From Didemnitutus sp041906465 (GTDB lineage: Bacteria > Verrucomicrobiota > Verrucomicrobiia > Opitutales > Opitutaceae), in assembly GCA_041906465.1 (NCBI GenBank), contig JAYRJE010000001.1:310001-374000 (forward strand): a DNA stretch of 64,000 nt, read 5' to 3'. The notes under the pieces were generated by a model. It had not been told where the DNA came from, searched no databases, and saw only the letters and a program-made list of their open reading frames with translations. Below are positions 1 through 7,452 of this stretch, piece after piece. The position numbers were made by a program, and so were the translations under genes. Within the stretch, counting starts at the first letter, position 1; the number at the start of each line of letters is the position of its first letter.

Positions 1-234
1 GTCGCCCAGATCAGGACGCCGCTCCTCATCCAACACGGCGACAACGACCGCCGCACCGGTTTCGTCCAAAGCGAAATGCTGCTCAAGAGCCTCAAGGTGC
101 TCGACCGCGCGGTGGAGTCCGTCCGCTACCCGCGCGCCACGCACGAAATGAGTCGCAGCGGCGAGCCCAAGCAACGCCTCGACAGCCTTGTGCGCTACGA
201 GGAGTTCTTCCGCCGCTACCTCGGCGAAAACTGA
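1..234 (+). CDS. alpha/beta hydrolase (S9 prolyl oligopeptidase-like), C-terminal fragment
   Basis: The reading frame is open from the first base to a TGA at 232-234, so only the last 77 residues are in the window. Near the start is LLIQHGDNDRRT, the typical strand and turn carrying the catalytic Asp of alpha/beta hydrolases (HGxxD). ATHEM, about 30 residues later, fits the catalytic His loop. The ending, RYEEFFRRYLGE, is typical of S9-family peptidases of the dipeptidyl/acylaminoacyl peptidase type. The nucleophile Ser lies upstream of the window. The hydrolase fold is fairly secure; the exact S9 assignment is inferred from the tail alone. Confidence 0.6.
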   Translation, partial: VAQIRTPLLIQHGDNDRRTGFVQSEMLLKSLKVLDRAVESVRYPRATHEMSRSGEPKQRLDSLVRYEEFFRRYLGEN

Positions 235-409
235 GCCGAGACGGACCCGCACGCAGGACGCGGCGAGTCATCCGCACGCTTGGAATCGTTCGCCAACCGC
301 GGGCCCGCGCTGGCAGCGAGTGCCCTCGCCACGTGCACCGACGAATTCGCTTGGCGCGCCCCGACGCGATCCGCAGTTTCCGCGGCGGGCCGCTCCCCCT
401 CGCTACCTC

Positions 410-1291
410 ATGAAATCGCTCCTGCGTTCCCTCCTGGCGGCCGTCGCGCTGACCAGTTCGCTGTCCGCTCAGACCTCCGTCTGGAAAGTCACCCGAGGTG
501 ACTCCGTTCTCTACCTCGGCGGCACGTGCCACGTCTTGCGGCCCAGCGATCTCCCGCTCCCCCCCGAGTTCGACCACGCCTACGCCGCCGCTCAGACAGT
601 GGTGTTCGAGACCGACCTGGCACGCGCGCAATCCCCCGAGATGCAGCAGATCATCATGCAGCGAGGCATGTTCACCGACGGCACGACGCTCGAGCAGGCG
701 CTCTCGCCCGAGGCCTGGGCGGCGCTGAAGAAGTATTGCGAACAACGGCAGCTGCCCATCGACCAGCTGCGCCCGATGCGGCCGTGGCTGCTCACGCTCA
801 TGCTTGCCGTCATCGAACTCCAAAAGCTCGGCGTGTCCCAGCAAGGGGTGGACGCCATTTATCTCCAACGGGCGAAGGCTGACGGCAAAAGCGTCGGCGA
901 ACTCGAGACATTCGAGCGCCAAGTCGCCTTCCTCACCGGCATGGCGGACGACCGTCCCAGCGAACTCGTGCTCAACTCGCTGACCGACCTCGAGGACCTC
1001 GCGAAGGAATTCCCGGAACTGCTCGCCGCCTGGCGCCAAGGCGACCTCGCCGCGCTCGAACGGATCATGAACCGCGAACTCCGCGAGAAATACCCCGAGC
1101 TGCACCGCAAGCTCCTCGTCGAACGCAACGACGCCTGGCTGCCCGTGATCGAGAAACTTCTCGCCACGCCCGACGTCGAGTTCGTCCTCGCCGGCGCCGG
1201 TCACATGTCCGGCGAAGAAGGCCTCGTCGCGCGCCTGCGCGCGCGCGGCTGCCAGGTCGAGCAAATCACCGCCCCGCCAGCGACGAAGTGA
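410..1291 (+). CDS. TraB/GumN family protein, exported
   Basis: 293-residue protein of the TraB/GumN family (TIKI-like fold), whose bacterial members are mostly of unknown function and may be metalloproteases. Residues 1-20 form a signal peptide ending SLSAQ, so the product is exported. The N-terminal family signature GGTCH is at 37-41, and a C-terminal GAGHMSGEEGLVARL completes the split motif. The open frame extends upstream to 188 without a plausible signal sequence, so ATG 410 was chosen. It is monocistronic as far as visible, in a GC-rich context without a clear ribosome binding site. No truncation is seen. Family assignment is good; enzymatic role is unknown. Confidence 0.8.
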   Translation: MKSLLRSLLAAVALTSSLSAQTSVWKVTRGDSVLYLGGTCHVLRPSDLPLPPEFDHAYAAAQTVVFETDLARAQSPEMQQIIMQRGMFTDGTTLEQALSPEAWAALKKYCEQRQLPIDQLRPMRPWLLTLMLAVIELQKLGVSQQGVDAIYLQRAKADGKSVGELETFERQVAFLTGMADDRPSELVLNSLTDLEDLAKEFPELLAAWRQGDLAALERIMNRELREKYPELHRKLLVERNDAWLPVIEKLLATPDVEFVLAGAGHMSGEEGLVARLRARGCQVEQITAPPATK

Positions 1292-1295
1292 CGGC

Positions 1296-1369
1296 GGAGC
1301 GCGTTGACCTCAACGCATTCGAAGCCTTGTCCCGCGGAGAGGGAGAGCGCATTGAGGTCAACGAGCTCC
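1296..1369. repeat. REPIN-like inverted pair of about 21 bp
   Basis: Two near-identical 21-bp units face each other: 1296-1316 reads GGAGCGCGTTGACCTCAACG plus one base, and the complement of 1349-1369 reads GGAGCTCGTTGACCTCAATG plus one base. The core GTTGACCTCAA is perfectly inverted (1303-1313 and 1352-1362), and unit one is itself a palindrome (GCGTTGA-CC-TCAACGC). This two-palindrome arrangement is characteristic of REPIN-type intergenic elements. It could also stabilise the end of the upstream mRNA. Confidence 0.55.
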
Positions 1370-1481
1370 AACGCCGCGTCCCGCTCCGCCGCGCGAATCT
1401 CTCGCCCGCTTTTCGTCATCGCGCCGTAAAACTGCGGCGCCTGACTTGCGTGCCGTGCTTGCCCTCCTTATATCTCCGGCC

Positions 1482-2006
1482 ATGCCCCACACGCTCTTCC
1501 CCACGGCCTTCGGGACCTGCGGCATCGCTTGGAACGAGCACGGCCTCACCGGATTCCAGCTGCCCGAGGACGACGTGGAAGACACCGAGCGCCACCTCGC
1601 GAAGAAGGCCCAGAGCAAACCCGCCGACGAGCCGCGCCCCGAATGGCTGCGCCGCCTCATCGAGCGCGTGCAAGCCCACCTCGAGGGCAAGATGCAGGAT
1701 TTCGCCGACGCGCCCATCGACTGGTCGCGCGTGAGCGACTTCCAACACGCCGTCTATCTGCGCGCCCTCGCGATCAAGCCGGGCTACAAAAAGAGTTACG
1801 GCGAGCTCGCCAAGGAAATGGGCTTGGGCAACGAGGCTGCGCGCGCCGTCGGCGTGGCGTTGGCCACGAATCCCTGGCCGCTTGTCGTGCCCTGCCACCG
1901 CGTGGTCTCGGCGAGCGACAAGATGACGGGCTTCTCCGCCCCCGGCGGGGTCCGCACCAAAACGCGCCTGCTCGCGCTCGAAGGCGCCGAGTTGATCTCG
2001 GAATGA
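1482..2006 (+). CDS. ogt: methylated-DNA--protein-cysteine methyltransferase
   Basis: O6-alkylguanine-DNA alkyltransferase, a suicide repair protein that takes methyl groups from O6-methylguanine onto its own cysteine. The active-site motif PCHRVV places the acceptor cysteine at residue 138. It is preceded by the helix-turn-helix that inserts an arginine finger (GNEAARAVG) and followed by the GFSAPGG substrate loop. At 174 residues it has the usual Ogt length. An upstream TTG at 1446 is possible, but ATG 1482 gives a normal start. An AlkA-type glycosylase follows 79 bp downstream, so the two form an alkylation-damage repair pair. No Ada-type regulator is seen nearby. Confidence 0.9.
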   Translation: MPHTLFPTAFGTCGIAWNEHGLTGFQLPEDDVEDTERHLAKKAQSKPADEPRPEWLRRLIERVQAHLEGKMQDFADAPIDWSRVSDFQHAVYLRALAIKPGYKKSYGELAKEMGLGNEAARAVGVALATNPWPLVVPCHRVVSASDKMTGFSAPGGVRTKTRLLALEGAELISE

Positions 2007-2085
2007 AACGCCCGCGGCAGACCGCTAGGGGCGCTTGTCCTCAAGCGCCCTCGCTGAGCGCCGGAGCGCTCTTCGCGCCTCACGT

Positions 2086-2760
2086 GTGAAAACAGCTCGC
2101 CTGCAATTCGACCCCGCCGCCGCGTTGGCGCATCTGCGCGGGGCCGACGCGGCCCTCGCCGCCGTGATCGATCGCGTCGGCTCCTTCGCCATCGAGCTGC
2201 ACGCGGTCGACTCGCTCTTCGAGGCGATGCTCCGCTCGATCATCTACCAGCAACTCCACGCCAAAGCCGCCGCCTCGATCCACGCGCGCGTCTTGGCGGT
2301 GCTCAAGCGCCACGGCGGCGTCCGGCCCGCCGCCGTGCTCGCCGCGAACGATGCCGAGCTGCTCGGCGCCGGGCTTTCTCGCGCCAAACTCGCCGCGATC
2401 CGCGACCTCGCCGCGAAATGCGAACTCGGCGTCGTGCCCACGATCCGCGAAGCGCACGCGCTCACCGACGACGAACTCATCGCCCGCCTCACCGAGGTGC
2501 GCGGCATTGGCCCGTGGACCGTGCACATGCTGCTCATCTTCACGCTGGGACGCCCCGACGTGATGCCGACGGGCGATTTCGCGATCCGCCTCGCCTTCAA
2601 AAAACTCTACCGCAAGCGCCGCGATCCTAAGCCCGACGCCATCCTCAAACACGCGCGTCGCTGGCAACCCTTTCGCAGCGTCGCCAGCTGGTATCTCTGG
2701 CGCTCGCTCGAGTTGCCGCCCGCGGCGCCCGCACGCTTGGTCCGAAAGGGCCAAACTTAA
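2086..2760 (+). CDS. DNA-3-methyladenine glycosylase II (AlkA-type)
   Basis: Base-excision repair glycosylase of the HhH-GPD superfamily, removing alkylated purines such as 3-methyladenine. Visible motifs are the helix-hairpin-helix EVRGIGPWTVHML at about residues 137-149 and, 15 residues on, the catalytic aspartate D164 in MPTGDFAIR. No Fe-S cluster cysteines are present, which argues against MutY/Nth. The length of 224 residues is short for E. coli AlkA (282) but matches stand-alone catalytic-domain glycosylases. The start is uncertain: GTG 2086 is chosen, with TTG 2035 as alternative. It follows the ogt-type gene by 79 bp and is probably cotranscribed. Confidence 0.85.
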   Translation: MKTARLQFDPAAALAHLRGADAALAAVIDRVGSFAIELHAVDSLFEAMLRSIIYQQLHAKAAASIHARVLAVLKRHGGVRPAAVLAANDAELLGAGLSRAKLAAIRDLAAKCELGVVPTIREAHALTDDELIARLTEVRGIGPWTVHMLLIFTLGRPDVMPTGDFAIRLAFKKLYRKRRDPKPDAILKHARRWQPFRSVASWYLWRSLELPPAAPARLVRKGQT

Positions 2761-2867
2761 GCGCGACGGGGGCCGCAATAAGCGCCCTTGGAAAGCTCCC
2801 CAGCCGGCCGCTTCGCGGTTGTTTCGCCGCAACGCACGCGTAGCGTTCCGGCAACCCTCTCTCCCCC

Positions 2868-3920
2868 ATGTCCGCCACTCGTCCCGCGAAAATGCGCGCC
2901 ATCGTGAAGCCCACGGCCGGTCCCGGCCTGATCATGACCGAAGCGCCGGTGCCCACGCCGGGCGTCAACGACGTCCTGATCAAGATCCGGAAGACCTCCA
3001 TCTGCGGCACCGACGTGCACATCAACAAATGGGACAAGTGGGCCGAACAGACGATCAAGCCACCGCTGATCATCGGCCATGAATACGTCGGCACCGTCGC
3101 CGACGTCGGCGCGGGCGTCGAAGGCTTCGAACTCGGCCAGCTCGTCACCGGCGAAGGCCACATCGTGTGCGGTCACTGCCGCAATTGCCTCGCGGGCCGT
3201 CGCCACCTGTGTCCGAACACCAAAGGCGTGGGCGTGAACCGCGACGGCGCGTTCGCTGACTACGTCATCATTCCGCAGTCCAACGTCTGGAAAGTGCCCG
3301 CGAGCATGAACACCGACGTCGTCTCGTGCTTCGACCCGCTCGGCAACGCGGTGCACACGACGCTCTCGTTCGACCTCGTCGGCGAAGACGTGCTCATCAC
3401 CGGCGCCGGACCGATCGGCTGCATGGCCATCGCCGTTGCCCGCGCCGCCGGCGCCCGCAAGATCGTCATCACCGACGTCAATGACGGGCGCCTCGAACTC
3501 GCGCAGAAGCTCAACCCGACGCGCACCGTGAACGTCGCGAAGGAAAACCTCACCGACGTCTGGCACAAGGAGCTCGGCATGACCGAGGGTTTCGACGTCG
3601 GCCTCGAGATGTCCGGCAATCCGCACGCGTTGCGCCAGATGATCGACAACATGGTCAACGGCGGCCGCATCGCGCTGCTCGGCATCATGCCCAACGAGGT
3701 TGCGATCGACTGGAACAAGGTCGTTTTCAAGATGCTTCACATTAAGGGCATTTACGGCCGCGAAATGTTCGAGACGTGGTATAAGATGACCGCGCTCGTG
3801 CAGGGCGGCATGGACATCACCCCCGTCATCACGCACCGCTTCCCCGTCGAGCAATTCCAGGAAGGCTTCGAGCTGATGGGCGCCGGGAAGTCCGGCAAGA
3901 TCGTGCTGAATTGGGAGTGA
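2868..3920 (+). CDS. tdh: L-threonine 3-dehydrogenase
   Basis: Zinc- and NAD-dependent medium-chain dehydrogenase converting L-threonine to 2-amino-3-ketobutyrate, the substrate of Kbl. Catalytic zinc ligands are visible as C46 (SICGTD) and H71-E72 (GHEYVG). The structural zinc knuckle is C101, C104, C107 and C115. The Rossmann glycine motif reads GAGPIGCMA. The length of 350 residues is close to E. coli Tdh (341), and the product aligns to its end (GKIVLNWE). The partner gene kbl lies 1.6 kb downstream on the same strand but is separated by two genes on the opposite strand, unlike the usual contiguous kbl-tdh operon. Confidence 0.95.
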   Translation: MSATRPAKMRAIVKPTAGPGLIMTEAPVPTPGVNDVLIKIRKTSICGTDVHINKWDKWAEQTIKPPLIIGHEYVGTVADVGAGVEGFELGQLVTGEGHIVCGHCRNCLAGRRHLCPNTKGVGVNRDGAFADYVIIPQSNVWKVPASMNTDVVSCFDPLGNAVHTTLSFDLVGEDVLITGAGPIGCMAIAVARAAGARKIVITDVNDGRLELAQKLNPTRTVNVAKENLTDVWHKELGMTEGFDVGLEMSGNPHALRQMIDNMVNGGRIALLGIMPNEVAIDWNKVVFKMLHIKGIYGREMFETWYKMTALVQGGMDITPVITHRFPVEQFQEGFELMGAGKSGKIVLNWE

Positions 3921-3944
3921 AAACCAGGACCAGTCTCTGACTGC

Positions 3945-3988
3945 CCCACCGCGGGTGGGCGTGGAACAGGCCGGCCCAAAGACCGGCC
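3945..3988. terminator. two hairpins between convergent genes
   Basis: The 68-bp gap between tdh and the facing membrane-protein gene holds two perfect 6-bp stems: CCCACC-GCG-GGTGGG at 3945-3959 and GGCCGG-N8-CCGGCC at 3969-3988. Neither has a T-run, so factor-independent termination is not certain. The position suggests a bidirectional terminator, or a palindromic repeat. Confidence 0.45.
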
Positions 3989-4744
3989 CTACCCCAGCAG
4001 CGCCTTCACCGCCGTGCCGACCGCCACCGCGAGGCACGCCGAGAGCAGCGTGCCGACGAGCACGTATTCCGCGAACGGCCGGTCATCGAGCGCCTTGAAA
4101 CGCGTGAACGCCTTCGCCGCGAGCACGAAGCCGATGGCGCCATACTGCCCCTGTAGCACGAACAAATAGAGCAACGCCCGCTCGAGCAGACCGATCACGC
4201 GACCGCGATTGTATTCGCCGACGTCCACTTCCACCGCGCCCGCCACGCCCGTGCGCAGCTGCGGTTTGAGCCGCAACCAATCGAACACCGCGCGGATGAT
4301 GAGGTTCGCCTCGTTCGCCGCGAAAAGCAGGCCCAGCAGCACCAGCTGCACCTTGGAATTTGCCACGAGTTCGAACAAGGGCGCCAACGCCGTGCGCTGC
4401 ACAAGCGCAGTGCCGACGGCTGACCAGATTGAATAGAACTTCATTCCCGCCACCGGCGCCGCGAAGACACTCAACAGCGCCAGCCCTACGATGCCGATGA
4501 TCAGTCGCGCCGAGTTCTTCTGCCGCGCCGTCGCATCCCAACGCCAGCCGGCGTAGTTCGCCGCCACGATCGTCGCCGCGGCTCCCATCCACGCCACGGA
4601 GAAACGGTAGAAAAGCACCAACGCGAGCAATTCGAACAGGCCTTTGCGCAACCAGGCGAAGCCACTCGGCGCCTCGTCCCGCAGCAACATGACGAGGCGC
4701 GCCACCAGGACGACGTTGGCGATGGCCAGAAACTCGATGTTCAT
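3989..4744 (-). CDS. multi-pass membrane protein, partner of the SatD-like gene
   Basis: 251-residue inner-membrane protein with about six hydrophobic segments, for example around residues 35-60, 80-100, 133-152 and 225-248. I recognise no catalytic motif or ligand-binding domain. A conserved-looking polar stretch ANEANLIIRAVFDWLRLKP follows the fourth segment, and a charged loop EVDVGEYNRGR follows it. Its ATG overlaps the stop of the SatD-like gene by 3-4 bases (4741-4744), so the two are translationally coupled and probably work together. In other bacteria SatD-family genes often sit beside a membrane protein gene, DUF3307 among them. I cannot confirm that this product is DUF3307. Confidence 0.7.
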   Translation of the reverse strand: MNIEFLAIANVVLVARLVMLLRDEAPSGFAWLRKGLFELLALVLFYRFSVAWMGAAATIVAANYAGWRWDATARQKNSARLIIGIVGLALLSVFAAPVAGMKFYSIWSAVGTALVQRTALAPLFELVANSKVQLVLLGLLFAANEANLIIRAVFDWLRLKPQLRTGVAGAVEVDVGEYNRGRVIGLLERALLYLFVLQGQYGAIGFVLAAKAFTRFKALDDRPFAEYVLVGTLLSACLAVAVGTAVKALLG

Positions 4745-5373
4745 CGTGCCTTCATCTCCGCGTTGAGCGAGCGGGCGATGTCATCGAGGATGTGCTTCCA
4801 TTCGTCAAGGTCGGCCGCCCGGATGTTCTTGTTCACGGCCCGCACGGTTATGTCCGTCCGCTTCGCCAGCTCCGGCCCGCTGACGCCGGCCAGCAGTCCG
4901 GCGAACACTTCAAAACGCTTCGGCAGCCAGCCCTCCGTGATGCCCGACAACACGGCCAGCGCGCCGCCGGCGAGCGTCCAGTCCGGCGTGTCCACCATCT
5001 GCACGCCGAACAGCCGCCGCTCGTTCTTCAACCGCTCGAGCAGCGCCCGCGCGCGGTGAAACGCGGGCCCGTCCATGCCGATCGCCTGCGCGGCGTTCAC
5101 GTTGGTCGCGAGCGGACCGGCCGCCACCGCAAAGCGCGCCTGCACCGGCGCGATCTGCGCCTGAATGCTCATGAGGTCCGCGAAAACCGACGTCGCATCG
5201 CGATACACGGCCTGAAACTCGTCCCCCAGCGTCAGCGTGTAGGGCGAGGCCAGCGCGCGGCCGGCACGAGCGTTGACGCTCTGCAGCACGGTCTTGAGCC
5301 GGCGTTGAAACTGCGCCCGCGCCGGCAGGCGACGCGAGGCCACCAGATCCGCGATGATGACGGTATACCCCAT
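4741..5373 (-). CDS. SatD family protein with C-terminal HTH
   Basis: 210-residue soluble protein. IIADLVASRR (residues 6-15) and LTLGDEFQAVY (47-57) match the conserved SatD-family pattern. By eye they also resemble the two metal-binding Asp motifs of class III nucleotidyl cyclases: D9 and D51 are 42 residues apart, against about 44 in adenylate cyclases. RFAVAAGPL followed by DGPAFHRARALLE would correspond to the later cyclase strand and helix, but the catalytic Asn position is not conserved. Residues 165-192 (GPELAKRTDITVRAVNKNI in part) look like a helix-turn-helix. The upstream region carries three phased palindromes, suggesting autoregulation. It overlaps the membrane-protein gene downstream. 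The SatD assignment is fair; the cyclase likeness is inference. Confidence 0.75.
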   Translation of the reverse strand: MGYTVIIADLVASRRLPARAQFQRRLKTVLQSVNARAGRALASPYTLTLGDEFQAVYRDATSVFADLMSIQAQIAPVQARFAVAAGPLATNVNAAQAIGMDGPAFHRARALLERLKNERRLFGVQMVDTPDWTLAGGALAVLSGITEGWLPKRFEVFAGLLAGVSGPELAKRTDITVRAVNKNIRAADLDEWKHILDDIARSLNAEMKAR

Positions 5374-5380
5374 GGCGGCC

Positions 5381-5409
5381 TAGAGAACCATTTCGGTTCC
5401 CTTTGTCAA
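5381..5409 (-). promoter_or_regulatory. putative sigma-70 promoter of the SatD-like gene
   Basis: On the minus strand a perfect -35 hexamer TTGACA (5409-5404) is followed after 17 bp by a weak -10, TCTCTA (5386-5381). The predicted transcript start would fall within 1-2 bases of the satD ATG at 5373, so the mRNA may be leaderless. The first palindrome lies over the spacer and the -35 sits between palindromes one and two, as expected for repression. Confidence 0.4.
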
Positions 5410-5458
5410 TTTGGAACCGTTTCGGTTCCTATATGCGGTATGGAACTGTTTTGGTTCT
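5384..5458. promoter_or_regulatory. triple operator: three 17-bp palindromes at 29-bp period
   Basis: Three related 17-bp dyads lie between the divergent satD and kbl genes: AGAACCATTTCGGTTCC (5384-5400), GGAACCGTTTCGGTTCC (5413-5429, perfect 7-3-7) and GGAACTGTTTTGGTTCT (5442-5458). Their starts are exactly 29 bp apart. Half-sites GGAACC are separated by a TTT-centred spacer. This is the form expected of tandem operators for a dimeric repressor or activator. The HTH-bearing SatD-like protein is the nearest candidate ligand. Confidence 0.75.
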
Positions 5459-5507
5459 CCACAGGACCGCCTTGCCTCCTCTCCGTCCGCGGCCCACTTT
5501 CGCGCCA

Positions 5508-6698
5508 ATGAATTCCGCTTTCACCGATCACCTCAAGAAGACTCTCGGCGAGATCGATGCCGCCGGCCTCTACAAGCGCGAGCGCGTCATCACCACGCAC
5601 CAGACCGCCCACATCGCCGTCGCCAGCGGCCAGCGCGTGCTGAACATGTGTGCGAACAATTACCTCGGTCTCGCTGACAATCCCGAGCTCATCGCCGCCG
5701 CGCGCGCCTCGCTCGACCGCTGGGGCTACGGCCTCGCCTCGGTGCGCTTCATCTGCGGCACGCAGCAACTCCACAAGGATCTCGAGGCGGCGATCTCCAA
5801 GTTCCTCGGCACGGAAGACACCATTCTTTACTCCTCCTGCTTCGACGCGAACGGCGGCCTGTTCGAAACCCTGCTCGGCGCCGAAGACGCCGTGATCTCC
5901 GACGAGTTGAACCACGCCTCGATCATCGACGGCATCCGCCTCTGCAAGGCGCAGCGTTATCGCTACAAGAACAACAACCTCGAAGACCTCGAAGCGAAAC
6001 TGAAGGAAGCCGACGCCAACAAGGCTCGCTTCAAGCTCATCGCCACCGACGGCGTGTTCTCGATGGACGGCTTTATCGCAAACCTCCAAGGCATCTGCGA
6101 CCTCGCCGACAAATACGGTGCGCTCGTCATGGTCGACGACTCGCACTCGGTCGGCTTCATGGGCAAGACCGGCCGCGGCACGCACGAGCACTGCGGCGTG
6201 ATGGGCCGCGTCGACGTCTTCACCGGCACGCTCGGCAAGGCCCTCGGCGGCGCCAGCGGCGGCTACACGTCCGGCAAGAAGGAAATCATCGACCTGCTCC
6301 GCCAGCGGTCGCGCCCCTATCTGTTCTCCAACACGATCGCCCCGACGATCGCCGCCGCCTCGATCAAGTGCCTTGAGCTGCTCAGTCGCTCGACCGCGTT
6401 GCGTGACAAACTCGAGGACAACACGCGCTTTTTCCGCGAAGGCATTCAGAAAGCCGGTCTCACGATCAAGCCCGGCACGCACCCGATCGTGCCCGTCATG
6501 CTCGGCGACGCCGCGCTGTCGCAAAAATTCGCCGCCAAGATGCTCGAAAAAGGCGTCTACGTGATCGGCTTCTTCTATCCGGTCGTGCCGCAAGGCGCCG
6601 CGCGCATCCGCACGCAAGTCTCCGCTGCACACAGCAAGGATGACCTGGCGTTCGCCATCGAGCAATTCGCCGCCACGAAGCGCGAACTCGGACTATGA
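5508..6698 (+). CDS. kbl: glycine C-acetyltransferase (2-amino-3-ketobutyrate CoA ligase)
   Basis: PLP-dependent alpha-oxoamine synthase that cleaves 2-amino-3-ketobutyrate with CoA to glycine and acetyl-CoA, the step after Tdh. The PLP lysine is K244 in TGTLGKALGGASGG. The cofactor-stacking region DDSHSVGFMG and the N-terminal NNYLGLA loop are intact. At 396 residues it matches E. coli Kbl (398). The frame is open upstream to 5403, but that stretch runs through the palindromic operators; ATG 5508 aligns with the family start. Transcription probably begins near or within the operator array, so this gene may share control with satD. A secreted protein gene follows after 3 bp. Confidence 0.95.
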   Translation: MNSAFTDHLKKTLGEIDAAGLYKRERVITTHQTAHIAVASGQRVLNMCANNYLGLADNPELIAAARASLDRWGYGLASVRFICGTQQLHKDLEAAISKFLGTEDTILYSSCFDANGGLFETLLGAEDAVISDELNHASIIDGIRLCKAQRYRYKNNNLEDLEAKLKEADANKARFKLIATDGVFSMDGFIANLQGICDLADKYGALVMVDDSHSVGFMGKTGRGTHEHCGVMGRVDVFTGTLGKALGGASGGYTSGKKEIIDLLRQRSRPYLFSNTIAPTIAAASIKCLELLSRSTALRDKLEDNTRFFREGIQKAGLTIKPGTHPIVPVMLGDAALSQKFAAKMLEKGVYVIGFFYPVVPQGAARIRTQVSAAHSKDDLAFAIEQFAATKRELGL

Positions 6699-6701
6699 TC
6701 C

Positions 6702-7439
6702 ATGAAAGCACCGCGATTCCTCTTTTTCACTTTGCTCCTTGCCTCTTCTCTCTACGCCACGTCCGCTCAGGACGCTGAAGCCATCAGGGTTTTGCAGACT
6801 CAGTTCAGGAGCTTAAGGCATCAACTAGCCGCAACTGAAGCCCCGGAGGAGCGTATCGCACTGCAAAAGAAAGTCGCCGCTTTCATCGAAGAAGCTGCGA
6901 ACAATGCGTCCGCCGAACTCCGTCCGGTCATCCTGCTGCTGCTGAAGGTCACGATCCCTCTGCAGGAGCAAAGCGCCGAATACACCCAGCTAGTCGAACG
7001 CTTTCACGAATCCGGCCATGGCGATCCGGCCACGCTCAAGCAGCGATCCGACATCGCAACACGCATTGGAGAACTCGAAAATCTTGAGAGGAAGAACAAC
7101 GATTTCATCCAGTCCTTAGCGACGATAAACGAGCGAATGGAAAAGGTTCTCGTCGAGGGAGGTGTGCCCGCGGACTTGCGTGGCGCAGTCATGGCCGGCC
7201 ATCGCAAGGGAGCGAGTCGCAGCATTCCCGGAATGCTAGAGCTGCGTAAACTCGACGCGGAAGCGTTCGCTCTTACCCGAGAACTCTACCGACACCTCGA
7301 CGGGCACTGGGGCAAATGGCGTATTGAGGAGAACGATTTCAAATGGACCGATGCAACTGCCCAAGAGAGAAACGACAGTATCCTGGGCAGGCTGCAACAG
7401 GTGGTCGATCGTGCAAACATCGCTCAACCGCAGAAATAG
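6702..7439 (+). CDS. hypothetical exported helical protein
   Basis: 245-residue protein not recognised. A signal peptide is clear (MKAPRFLFFTLLLASSLYA, cleavage likely after ATSA near residue 22). The mature part is highly charged and probably all-helical with coiled-coil potential, for example around EEAANNASAEL and in the LENLERKNNDFIQSLATI region. No catalytic motif, repeat or membrane segment is visible. Codon use is less GC-biased at third positions than in kbl (more AGG, ATA and CTA codons), which may indicate recent acquisition or low expression. It starts 3 bp after the kbl stop, so it may be cotranscribed with kbl, though a functional link is not evident. Confidence 0.7.
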   Translation: MKAPRFLFFTLLLASSLYATSAQDAEAIRVLQTQFRSLRHQLAATEAPEERIALQKKVAAFIEEAANNASAELRPVILLLLKVTIPLQEQSAEYTQLVERFHESGHGDPATLKQRSDIATRIGELENLERKNNDFIQSLATINERMEKVLVEGGVPADLRGAVMAGHRKGASRSIPGMLELRKLDAEAFALTRELYRHLDGHWGKWRIEENDFKWTDATAQERNDSILGRLQQVVDRANIAQPQK

Positions 7440-7452
7440 TTTTGTTCCGACA

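Noticed and set aside
7324..7452. Longer N-terminus for the M13 peptidase
   Set aside because: It would overlap the preceding gene and bury the signal peptide that begins at 7453.
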